Shown here: positions 57,402 to 64,000 of the stretch, piece by piece | Layout of the letters: each line of letters begins with the position of its first letter | How positions within the stretch are numbered: the stretch's first letter is position 1 | Source: Epilithonimonas mollis | Lineage (GTDB): Bacteria; Bacteroidota; Bacteroidia; Flavobacteriales; Weeksellaceae | Length of the DNA stretch: 64,000 nt | Direction: 5' to 3' | Assembly: GCF_900142325.1 (NCBI RefSeq) | Contig: NZ_FRAM01000001.1 | Span: 1,054,001-1,118,000, forward strand | Position numbers and translations under genes: made by a program | Notes under the pieces: model-generated | What the model was told of the DNA's origin: nothing | The model's database searches: none | What the model saw: the letters and a program-made list of their open reading frames with translations, nothing else

Positions 57402-57860
57402 ATGAAACAATTAATTCTTCGTCATAAACAGGTAATCTTCTTTATTGTTGCGGGAGGACTGAGTGCCATTGTAGAAATCGGTGCTTTTAAAATACTCAGC
57501 ATTTATCTCCCAAAATTCTTCTTATGGGAATATAATCTGTATGGAATTAAATATCCGTTTAGCAATATCCTGTCTACAAGCTGCGGAATCATCACAAATT
57601 ATTTTCTTAGCATCTGGTTCGTTTTCGAAAGAGGGAAATATTCTAAAAGGAGGGAATTTTTCTACTTTATCTCTGTATCTGTAGCTTCAACAATCATTAG
57701 TCTTCTTCTGTTCCAGATTCTCTATCATTTTGTCTTCAGGGACGTGATCGATCTGAAGTTTTACGTGCTTTCTCCGGAAATGATGAGTAAGATCACTGCA
57801 ATTCTATTAGTTTCCATGCTAAATTATTCCATCAAGAAAAAAGTTATTTTTAACGGATAA
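57402..57860 (+). CDS. GtrA-like family membrane protein
   Basis: 152 residues with four membrane segments (LRHKQVIFFIVAGGLSAIVE, ILSTSCGIITNYFLSIWFVF and two more), matching the GtrA fold. The conserved Phe-Val-x-Gly-Gly start of the first helix is visible. GtrA proteins help flip polyprenyl-linked sugars or modify surface glycans. It precedes plsC on the same strand. Confidence 0.8.
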   Translation: MKQLILRHKQVIFFIVAGGLSAIVEIGAFKILSIYLPKFFLWEYNLYGIKYPFSNILSTSCGIITNYFLSIWFVFERGKYSKRREFFYFISVSVASTIISLLLFQILYHFVFRDVIDLKFYVLSPEMMSKITAILLVSMLNYSIKKKVIFNG

Positions 57861-57899
57861 AAACTTATTTTTGAACTTATTAATTTTTCATCAATATTA

Positions 57900-58628
57900 A
57901 TGAGGACAATTTTGGTCTATCTCTGGCGGTTTTGGATGGTGGTTATGGGCACTGTTCTCACGATTATATTTTTTTTTCCGGTTTATGTTCTGTCCATCAG
58001 GCAAAAAGATTATAAAACCTGTTATTTTTTCATCAGACTGTGGGCTATCGCCATGTTCTACGGAATGGGGTTCCGATACCGGCTTATTAACAAAACCAAC
58101 AAAAAAATTAACAAAAGTCAGCCTTATGTTATCATATCCAATCACACTTCGATCATGGATGTCATGCTGCCTTGCATTTTATTTCCCAATCATCCACTTT
58201 GTTATGTCGGAAAAAAAGAACTGGTGAAAATCCCGGTTTTCGGGACAGTTTATAAAAGAGTATGCGTGATGGTAGACAGAAACAGTGCGAGAAGCCGTGC
58301 AGATGTCTATAGAAGATGCGCAGAACGGATGCAGAAAGGTCAAAGCATTGTTATTTTCCCGGAAGGTGGTGTTCCTGATGACACCAGTATTATTCTGGAT
58401 AATTTCAAAGATGGTGCTTTCATTCTTGCTACAAAGCACCAATTTCCAATTGCAGTTTATACTTTCCGAGGCCTGAAAGAGATGTTTCCTTTTGATAATT
58501 CAAAAGGCTATCCCGGCGTTGTAAAAGTTTTTTTCAATGATATTCTGACACCGGACTTATCATTAAAAACACTAAAAGAAACTGCATATGAGGAAATCAG
58601 ATTGTCTCTAATTGAGAAAATAGAATAA
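57900..58628 (+). CDS. plsC: 1-acyl-sn-glycerol-3-phosphate acyltransferase
   Basis: 242 residues. Acylates lysophosphatidate in phospholipid synthesis. The catalytic NHTSIMDVM box (HX4D) is at about residue 80. The substrate box FPEGGVPDD is at about residue 158. An N-terminal membrane helix (WWMVVMGTVLTIIFFFPVYV-like, short core LTIIFFFPVY) anchors it. It lies downstream of the GtrA-like gene by about 40 nt. Confidence 0.9.
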   Translation: MRTILVYLWRFWMVVMGTVLTIIFFFPVYVLSIRQKDYKTCYFFIRLWAIAMFYGMGFRYRLINKTNKKINKSQPYVIISNHTSIMDVMLPCILFPNHPLCYVGKKELVKIPVFGTVYKRVCVMVDRNSARSRADVYRRCAERMQKGQSIVIFPEGGVPDDTSIILDNFKDGAFILATKHQFPIAVYTFRGLKEMFPFDNSKGYPGVVKVFFNDILTPDLSLKTLKETAYEEIRLSLIEKIE

Positions 58629-58686
58629 TTTATCTGATTGCAACTGTTTTTTACTTACATTTGTTTGAAAATATAACCTTAATATA

Positions 58687-60450
58687 ATGGAACAATCTAG
58701 AGCACAAACCAAATGGTCTCAATTTCTATCCCTAATCGTGGTTTTTTTCTTTTGGGGATTTGTAGCTGCCAGCAATGACATTTTAATTCCCGTATTCAAA
58801 AAATGGTTTGTACTTTCGCAAGTGCAAAGTCAACTTGTAGCCTGGGCATTTTATGTAGCCTATTTTGTGGGTTCTGTAATCTTCTTCATTGTATCGCTTA
58901 AAAGTGATATTCTACAAAAGTTTGGATACAAGAAGACATTAGCAGTCGGACTGGCATTATCAGCTTTTGGCGCTTTTCTTTTTGTACCGGCGGCGGCGGC
59001 GGCTAGTTTTTGGTTTTTCCTGACTGCTTTGTTCATAGTTGGGCTTGGATTTTCGGTTCAGCAAATTGTAGCCAATCCTTTGGCTATTAAAATGGGTAGT
59101 CCAGAAACTGGTGCACACAGACTGACATTGGCTGGTGGCATCAATTCCTTGGGAACAACCATTGGACCAATTCTTCTTGGGATTGTCCTATTTGGAATGG
59201 GAAATAAAAATGATTCAAAGCCAAAAGATACTAACCTTACAAAAATTGAATTAGTAAAAGATGAATATGAAGCGCATAAAAAAGAGCTTTTAAAAAATGT
59301 AGCGGAACTGCGTGAAGATAGACAGGATGATCCTTTAAAAATTAATGAAGTGATTGCTACTGTGGAACAAACTGTAAAAGTATTAGATGGCCAGATTGCT
59401 TCTATAGATCAAAATCCGTCTGCGGATGATGCACAAATTGATGCTTATTCCAAAAAAATTGTAAAAATCAAGCAAAAATCCAGCACAATATCTTATCCAA
59501 TAGGTTTTGTAAAAGATCATCTGAAAGAAGTAAAAATGCCATTCATTGTTTTAGGAATTGCCTTTATTTTAGTAGCCATTTTTATGTTATTCTCAAAAAT
59601 TGAGGATCCTGCGAAAGAAGAGGAAGCCGAAATTGACGAAGGTTCATCCAAATTCAGCGTGTTCAATTATCCCCAACTTTATCTGGGAATGCTTGCTATC
59701 TTCATTTATGTAGGTGTCGAGGTTTCCATTATCAGTAACCTTCCGGCTTTGCTACATACTAAGGAATTCGGCGGTGTTTTGGAACATAATATCGCACCAT
59801 TCGTTTCGCTGTATTGGGGAAGTCTTATGATCGGAAGATGGAACGGAAGTATCAATGTATTCAATATGTCAAAAACTGTCAATATGTTGATGAAGTTCAT
59901 TATTCCTTTTGTAGCATTTGGGATCATTATTTTAGCTAATGAACTTAGCGGCAAAGACGTTTCCAGTTTTTATATCTACGCATTCTGGATTTTAGCTTTT
60001 ATCATTATGAGTTTTATCGGAGGAAAAGCTGCAGGAAAAACGCTAATGATTTTCGGAATTGCCGGTATTGTAATGATGGTTTTAGGTTTGGTTTATCCTG
60101 ATAAGGAGATTGCGAAATACTTCTTTATTTCCGGCGGATTATTTTGCTCTATCATGTGGCCATCCATTTTTGACCTGGCTATTGCAGGACTTGGAAAGAA
60201 TACAGGTAAAGCTTCTTCCTTCCTTGTCATGATGATTCTGGGAGGCGGAATAATTCCACTAATTCAAGGATGGATCTGTGACTTTGATAAAACCAGCCCG
60301 GATGGAATCATGGGAATTACCTGGACTCATTTTTCTTATGTAATTCCAATTCTTTGTTTCATTTATCTGGCTTTTTATGGTTTTGTAACACCAAAGATTC
60401 TTAAAAAGCAAGGTGTAGTAATGGGAGAAACAACTTCTAGTGGACATTAA
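58687..60450 (+). CDS. Sugar MFS transporter, FucP-like, with a hydrophilic insertion
   Basis: 587 residues, larger than the usual 430. It has two six-helix halves typical of the FucP branch (FFFWGFVAASNDILIPVFKK, NPLAIKMGSPETGAHRLTLA). Between helices 6 and 7, residues about 178-280 are hydrophilic and coiled-coil-like (DEYEAHKKELLKNVAELRED). This insertion accounts for the extra length. It probably imports a monosaccharide by proton symport. The next gene overlaps its end by 11 nt. Confidence 0.87.
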   Translation: MEQSRAQTKWSQFLSLIVVFFFWGFVAASNDILIPVFKKWFVLSQVQSQLVAWAFYVAYFVGSVIFFIVSLKSDILQKFGYKKTLAVGLALSAFGAFLFVPAAAAASFWFFLTALFIVGLGFSVQQIVANPLAIKMGSPETGAHRLTLAGGINSLGTTIGPILLGIVLFGMGNKNDSKPKDTNLTKIELVKDEYEAHKKELLKNVAELREDRQDDPLKINEVIATVEQTVKVLDGQIASIDQNPSADDAQIDAYSKKIVKIKQKSSTISYPIGFVKDHLKEVKMPFIVLGIAFILVAIFMLFSKIEDPAKEEEAEIDEGSSKFSVFNYPQLYLGMLAIFIYVGVEVSIISNLPALLHTKEFGGVLEHNIAPFVSLYWGSLMIGRWNGSINVFNMSKTVNMLMKFIIPFVAFGIIILANELSGKDVSSFYIYAFWILAFIIMSFIGGKAAGKTLMIFGIAGIVMMVLGLVYPDKEIAKYFFISGGLFCSIMWPSIFDLAIAGLGKNTGKASSFLVMMILGGGIIPLIQGWICDFDKTSPDGIMGITWTHFSYVIPILCFIYLAFYGFVTPKILKKQGVVMGETTSSGH

Positions 60451-61561
60451 CAACAAAATATTTTATAAGAATAAATTTTGGGTGATCATTTTGATTGCCC
60501 AATTTTTGTTATTCTATATTCTGTCAAAATTCGACTTTGCAATTGATTTTTTTTCCGGCTTTTTTGAGTGGAAAAAAAGCCTGCATGTCTTTTTGTTTTC
60601 GAAGTTCAGATTTTCAGTCGGCGATTTGATCTATATTATTTTAATTATGACAATAATATATTTCCTAATCAATCTTCTGATAACAAAGAAGTCTCGTTTT
60701 CTGAAATATATATTGGTGTCAGCCAACATTTTTTATTTTATTTATCAATGCTTCTGGGGAATGTTATATTTCCAAACACCAATTATAGAAAAACTAGATG
60801 AAAAAAAAATCACTGATTCTGAAATTAAGGCCTTAACCATAAAATATCTGAATCTTTGTAAAACTCAACGGGAAAAACTGAAAGAAGATAAAAATGGTAT
60901 TTTTACCGTTAAAAATGAAGATCAGTTAAAAACTGACATCTTGGAACAGCAGAAAAAATTGCCAATTCTTATATCACAAAAAGCATCAGTTTCAGTTTCC
61001 TGCATAAAGCCGAGTCTCTTCGATGCTTTCATGAATAAAACCGGAATTTTGGGTTATTACAACCCTTTTACTTCGGAAGCACAATATAACCCGAATATCC
61101 CCTCTACACAGCTGCCATTTACAATTGCACATGAACTTTCACATCAACTGGGATATGCTAGAGAACAGGAAGCAAGCTTTATCGCTTATCTTTGCGGAAG
61201 AGATTCCCAGAATCCCGATTTACGTTACAGTGCGCATCTTTATGCATTAAAAAGCCTTATAAGAGCCGTTTCTAAAAGCGATATCAGGTTTGCAAATAAT
61301 ATTATTTCATCTTTTTCTGAAAAGATGAAAAATGACAGAGCGTATGAATTGAAATTCAATTTGAGTAATGAAGGATTGATCAGTGATTTTTTTGGTGCTT
61401 CCAATGATTTATTCTTAAAATCCAATCAGCAGGAAGGCAAGATAAGCTATTCGTATTTCGTTAATTTGTTGATTATCTATGAGATACAAAAAAAAGAACC
61501 GTACTATAAGTACGATTCTAAAAACACAAATGATGAAAAAAAATTTATTGCCCCTGAGTGA
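60440..61561 (+). CDS. DUF3810 family membrane zinc-peptidase-like protein
   Basis: 373 residues starting with GTG at 60440 within the MFS gene. Three N-terminal membrane segments are followed by an extracytoplasmic domain with HELSHQLGYAREQEASF at about residue 230, a HExxH motif plus a downstream Glu, typical of zinc peptidases in DUF3810. Function unknown. Overlap with the MFS gene suggests translational coupling. Confidence 0.85.
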   Translation: MDINNKIFYKNKFWVIILIAQFLLFYILSKFDFAIDFFSGFFEWKKSLHVFLFSKFRFSVGDLIYIILIMTIIYFLINLLITKKSRFLKYILVSANIFYFIYQCFWGMLYFQTPIIEKLDEKKITDSEIKALTIKYLNLCKTQREKLKEDKNGIFTVKNEDQLKTDILEQQKKLPILISQKASVSVSCIKPSLFDAFMNKTGILGYYNPFTSEAQYNPNIPSTQLPFTIAHELSHQLGYAREQEASFIAYLCGRDSQNPDLRYSAHLYALKSLIRAVSKSDIRFANNIISSFSEKMKNDRAYELKFNLSNEGLISDFFGASNDLFLKSNQQEGKISYSYFVNLLIIYEIQKKEPYYKYDSKNTNDEKKFIAPE

Positions 61562-61824
61562 TTGTCTCAAAAGCACTGTAAAAGTACTACATTTGAAATT
61601 ATCCTCCAAATTATTTAATAAATAAATTTTATCCAGCAGTCAAATATCCTATAAATCAATCTATTAAATAAAAAAATTTTTCTTATAAAATTAGTTTTCT
61701 GTTTAAAATAATCAGAGTTAAAAATTGAACTTAAAATCACTTGGATAGATTATTGTTATTTCAAAAAAACTTAATATTGTAAGGATTCTATAAGTTATAA
61801 AGCAAAAAATTTGGTCATAAAAAA

Positions 61825-61850
61825 ACGCAACTATAAATATATAGTTGCGT
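61825..61850 (-). terminator. Terminator of tRNA-Met
   Basis: Perfect 10-bp stem ACGCAACTAT (61825-61834) / ATAGTTGCGT (61841-61850) with a T-run on the minus strand, a few bases after the tRNA. Confidence 0.8.
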
Positions 61851-61857
61851 AATTTAG

Positions 61858-61931
61858 TAGCGAAGACGGGAATTGAACCCGTGACCTCAGGGTTATGAAT
61901 CCTGCGCTCTAACCAACTGAGCTACCTCGCC
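61858..61931 (-). tRNA. tRNA-Met (CAT)
   Basis: 74-nt cloverleaf. Anticodon loop TTCATAA, anticodon CAT. Anticodon stem CAGGA / CCCTG has an A-C mismatch next to the loop. D stem GCTC / GAGC points to an elongator rather than initiator tRNA. Acceptor GGCGAGG / CTTCGCT includes G-U wobbles. CCA is not encoded. Confidence 0.93.
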
Positions 61932-61943
61932 ATTTTTGTGGTG

Positions 61944-61974
61944 CAAATATAAGGATATTTTGCATCTCCACAAA
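61944..61974 (-). promoter_or_regulatory. Promoter of tRNA-Met
   Basis: Minus strand TTTG (61971-61974), 19-nt spacer, TATATTTG (61944-61951). The -7 ends 12 nt before the tRNA. Confidence 0.75.
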
Positions 61975-61977
61975 ATT

Positions 61978-63258
61978 TTAATTAAGTTTTAGATAATCCA
62001 AAACATCAGCAACATGATTGGGTTTGCTGATAATTTTATTATTAGAATCTAAAATAAAATAGGTTGGTGTCGCAGAGATGTTGTAAATATCGCCATAAGA
62101 ACTATACCAACCTCTTCCTTCTGAGTCACTTACCCATGGATACAGAATCGCCTTGTTTCTGTACTCATCCAGATTAGCATCCAGAGAAAAGCCAACAACC
62201 TGAATATTCTGAGCTTTTAATTTGTCATACTTTTCTAATAATTTTGGCAATTCAGATTCGCAGTGTGAGCATGTGGAGGACCAGAAAACCACAATTTTCT
62301 TATCTGCTTTGATGTCATATAGCGATTTCGCTTTCGTATGGATTGGATTCAAGAAGACTGTATTAGGCATTTTTGCACCTATTGTCGTATTATTATTAGA
62401 TTTTAATGTAGCGGATAACCTGTCGTTGATTGTACATTTCAGATTATTTGCTTCCGCAAGATATTTATCCTTCAGCTTATCCATGTTGTACGTATTGAAA
62501 ATCTCGATAAGTTCCGAGAGAATAGTCTGTCCGCGTGGTGTCTCCACATTTACAGCTTCCAGCAGCTTGTCTACGGCGCCTTCGACATTTGATTTTGAAG
62601 CATTCAGATAATTAATCAGAGAAGGTTTCAGAAGTGTGGACGTTTCCAGATACTCTCCGGATTTCGAATAAAAATCGATGTAATCCTGAGGCTTAAGTTC
62701 AACCGCCTTTTCCTGTACAGAATATTTCTGATTTTGGTGATAATAGTCCAGAAACGGATGAGCATCATAGAGTGTTAAATCACCTTTGGAAAGAGAATTG
62801 ATCTCGGCTTCCAATGACTTATAAAAGCTTTCGGAAGGTTTGTAATAATCCTTGATCTGGACGAGCGCAGGCAGTATCAGCTCCTGCTTCTTTTGCTGCT
62901 CTACCTCATTACTGAAGAGCAGATTGGTCTGATCCCCGAAAATTATGTTGGAAATCTTATTTTTACCGTCTAATTCCAGCCTGAAATCAACATTCTTATT
63001 TTCAGAAACCATATTGACAGAAGAGTTGGTCTTTTGAAAGAAAACCCTCATCATTCCGACATATTTTTTATCTACCTTCAATACAGCCTTGTTATTTGCA
63101 ATTTTTCCTTTGGAATATAAGATTTCTTTAGAACCGTTAAAACCGTACAAATAAATCTCCGAATCTGCCAAATAAGACGGAATATCTGCAGTAATACTGA
63201 ACTGTGGGAATGCATAGGCAGAAAATAAAATACTGCTAATTAGAATTAATTTTTTCAT
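61978..63258 (-). CDS. TlpA family thiol:disulfide protein, exported
   Basis: 426 residues. Signal peptide LILISSILFSAYAFPQ. An N-terminal DUF4369-like beta domain (residues about 20-120) and a helical middle precede the thioredoxin domain at about residue 310. The redox motif is WSSTCSHCESELPKL with CSHC intact at about 330, and the cis-Pro region is NISATPTYFILDSN. It probably reduces or rearranges disulfides of exported proteins. Contrast with the Cys-less homologue at 36362. Confidence 0.88.
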   Translation of the reverse strand: MKKLILISSILFSAYAFPQFSITADIPSYLADSEIYLYGFNGSKEILYSKGKIANNKAVLKVDKKYVGMMRVFFQKTNSSVNMVSENKNVDFRLELDGKNKISNIIFGDQTNLLFSNEVEQQKKQELILPALVQIKDYYKPSESFYKSLEAEINSLSKGDLTLYDAHPFLDYYHQNQKYSVQEKAVELKPQDYIDFYSKSGEYLETSTLLKPSLINYLNASKSNVEGAVDKLLEAVNVETPRGQTILSELIEIFNTYNMDKLKDKYLAEANNLKCTINDRLSATLKSNNNTTIGAKMPNTVFLNPIHTKAKSLYDIKADKKIVVFWSSTCSHCESELPKLLEKYDKLKAQNIQVVGFSLDANLDEYRNKAILYPWVSDSEGRGWYSSYGDIYNISATPTYFILDSNNKIISKPNHVADVLDYLKLN

Positions 63259-63274
63259 AAAGTAAAAATAAAAA

Positions 63275-63295
63275 AACTCACTAATATAGTGAGTT
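63275..63295 (-). terminator. Terminator of the PASPID small protein gene
   Basis: 9-bp stem AACTCACTA (63275-63283) / TAGTGAGTT (63287-63295), 3-nt loop, T-run on the minus strand. Confidence 0.75.
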
Positions 63296-63315
63296 ATAAT
63301 TATTATAAAAAATGC

Positions 63316-63543
63316 TTACTGCACAATTCTTTTTTTGGTTTTCAATGTGAAGAATACGATCAGAATAACTGCCATTAAAAACAGTAAAAATGTGTATCCA
63401 TCGATTGGTGATGCAGGGTAAGCACCTATCTCTCCAGATTCAGGGTTTTCCGGTGGAGGCGGAACAGTCTGTCCGAATGCAAATATACTTACTAATAATA
63501 TGAAAAGAGTACATACTCTTTTAAATAAAAGATTAATCATCAT
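63316..63543 (-). CDS. Small protein with PID-CTERM-like sorting tail
   Basis: 75 residues. Signal peptide (CTLFILLVSIFAFGQ), a proline-rich linker (TVPPPPENPESGE), then PASPIDGYTF followed by a single membrane helix and the basic end KTKKRIVQ. This tripartite tail has the layout of the PID-CTERM sorting signals of Bacteroidota. The start at 63543 (ATG) is preferred over a TTG just upstream. It follows the T9SS gene on the same strand. Confidence 0.75.
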   Translation of the reverse strand: MMINLLFKRVCTLFILLVSIFAFGQTVPPPPENPESGEIGAYPASPIDGYTFLLFLMAVILIVFFTLKTKKRIVQ

Positions 63544-63560
63544 CAAAATTTTTAGTGTTT

Positions 63561-64000
63561 TTAATTTACAATTTTTTTAATCACAACTTCTCCTTTTTCA
63601 GAAATTGCTTTTACTAAAAATATACTTTTCGCCTGGTAATTCAGCGGAATAGTATAATCTGTATCAGTAGAAATTTGCGTTTTCGCACTTAATAACTGGC
63701 CTGCTGCAGAGAACACCTCAACAGTTGCTTTATTCCAGTTTTTAGCAAATCTAACAACCCATTGACCATCTTTTTTAGCAATAACCGTCTGATTATTGAT
63801 AACATTTCCTGTTCCGAGAGTTGCACCTTCCGGCAATTCATAATAAAGACCCAAAACCTGAGATCCGCTCATCGCCAGACCTTCTCCGTCAACAATTTTA
63901 ACAAATTGTCCTTGTGCATTCTTTAAATAAAAACTTTTTCCGTTGCTTAAGCCATTTGTTGCCTTTTCTCCTTTTTCATAAACCTCAAATTTAATCTGAT
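63561..64000 (-). CDS. Protein with T9SS-type C-terminal domain (5' part outside window)
   Basis: The open frame extends past the right edge with no start visible. The last 90 or so residues form a T9SS type A-like sorting domain (WNKATVEVFSAAGQLLSAKT, then FLVKAISEKGEVVIKKIVN). Upstream residues (GKSFYLKNAQGQFVKIVDGE) belong to a beta-sandwich. The nature of the full protein is not known. It is 15-18 nt upstream of the PASPID gene, probably one transcript. Confidence 0.7.
   Translation of the reverse strand, partial: QIKFEVYEKGEKATNGLSNGKSFYLKNAQGQFVKIVDGEGLAMSGSQVLGLYYELPEGATLGTGNVINNQTVIAKKDGQWVVRFAKNWNKATVEVFSAAGQLLSAKTQISTDTDYTIPLNYQAKSIFLVKAISEKGEVVIKKIVN

Overview
The window looks like a chromosomal segment of a Chryseobacterium-like member of the Bacteroidota (Flavobacteriia, Weeksellaceae). 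The evidence is low GC, TTTG / TAnnTTTG promoters, almost no Shine-Dalgarno sequences, type IX secretion (T9SS) C-terminal sorting domains, SprA, OmpA proteins with thrombospondin type-3 repeats, paired DUF6452/DUF6048 genes, and a 16S-tRNA-Ile-tRNA-Ala-23S-5S rRNA operon whose 16S 3' tail has a degenerate anti-Shine-Dalgarno sequence. No phage, plasmid, CRISPR array, transposase or classical defence system was seen.

Layout. 1-4.6 kb: 3' part of an LptD-like outer-membrane gene divergent from an N-acetylmuramoyl-L-alanine amidase, then tRNA-Glu, rpsT, tRNA-Glu and aroQ. 4.6-8.2 kb: a minus-strand cassette of small membrane proteins and lipoproteins with a winged-helix regulator, then paaI-like and paaG-like genes. 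8.3-14 kb: two T9SS-exported proteins (one a zinc metalloprotease) and a TPR-AraC membrane regulator. 14.3-24 kb: clpB, a beta-barrel protein without a visible start codon, a lipoprotein, an M1 peptidase, a 63-nt intergenic repeat and a GH3 glucosidase. 24-34 kb: an endonuclease/phosphatase-family protein, a Nudix hydrolase, fmt, recQ, two tandem OmpA proteins, folK and sppA. 33.8-37.9 kb: TlpA-like lipoprotein, rlmD, DUF6452 and DUF6048 in one apparent operon. 38.2-43.9 kb: the rRNA operon on the minus strand, preceded by four regularly spaced promoters. 44.2-56.8 kb: vanZ-like, gcvH, sprA, ruvA, a small helical protein, maeB and a GlcNAc-kinase-like gene. 57-64 kb: gtrA-like, plsC, an MFS sugar transporter, a DUF3810 protein, tRNA-Met, a TlpA family protein, a small sortable protein with a PASPID motif, and the end of another T9SS cargo gene.

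How it works together. SprA is the translocon for the T9SS cargo proteins at 8.4-12.2 kb and at the right edge. LptD, the OmpA proteins, DUF6048 and the lipoproteins belong to the same envelope. rRNA, tRNA, rpsT, fmt and rlmD form a translation theme. The observations most worth a second look are the altered anti-Shine-Dalgarno tail, the four-promoter rRNA array, a shared dyad at two promoters of the regulator/membrane cassette, the 63-nt repeat, a hairpin element upstream of the rRNA promoters, and three genes with apparent frameshift or start-codon loss. I did not find a clear, wholly new multi-gene system.
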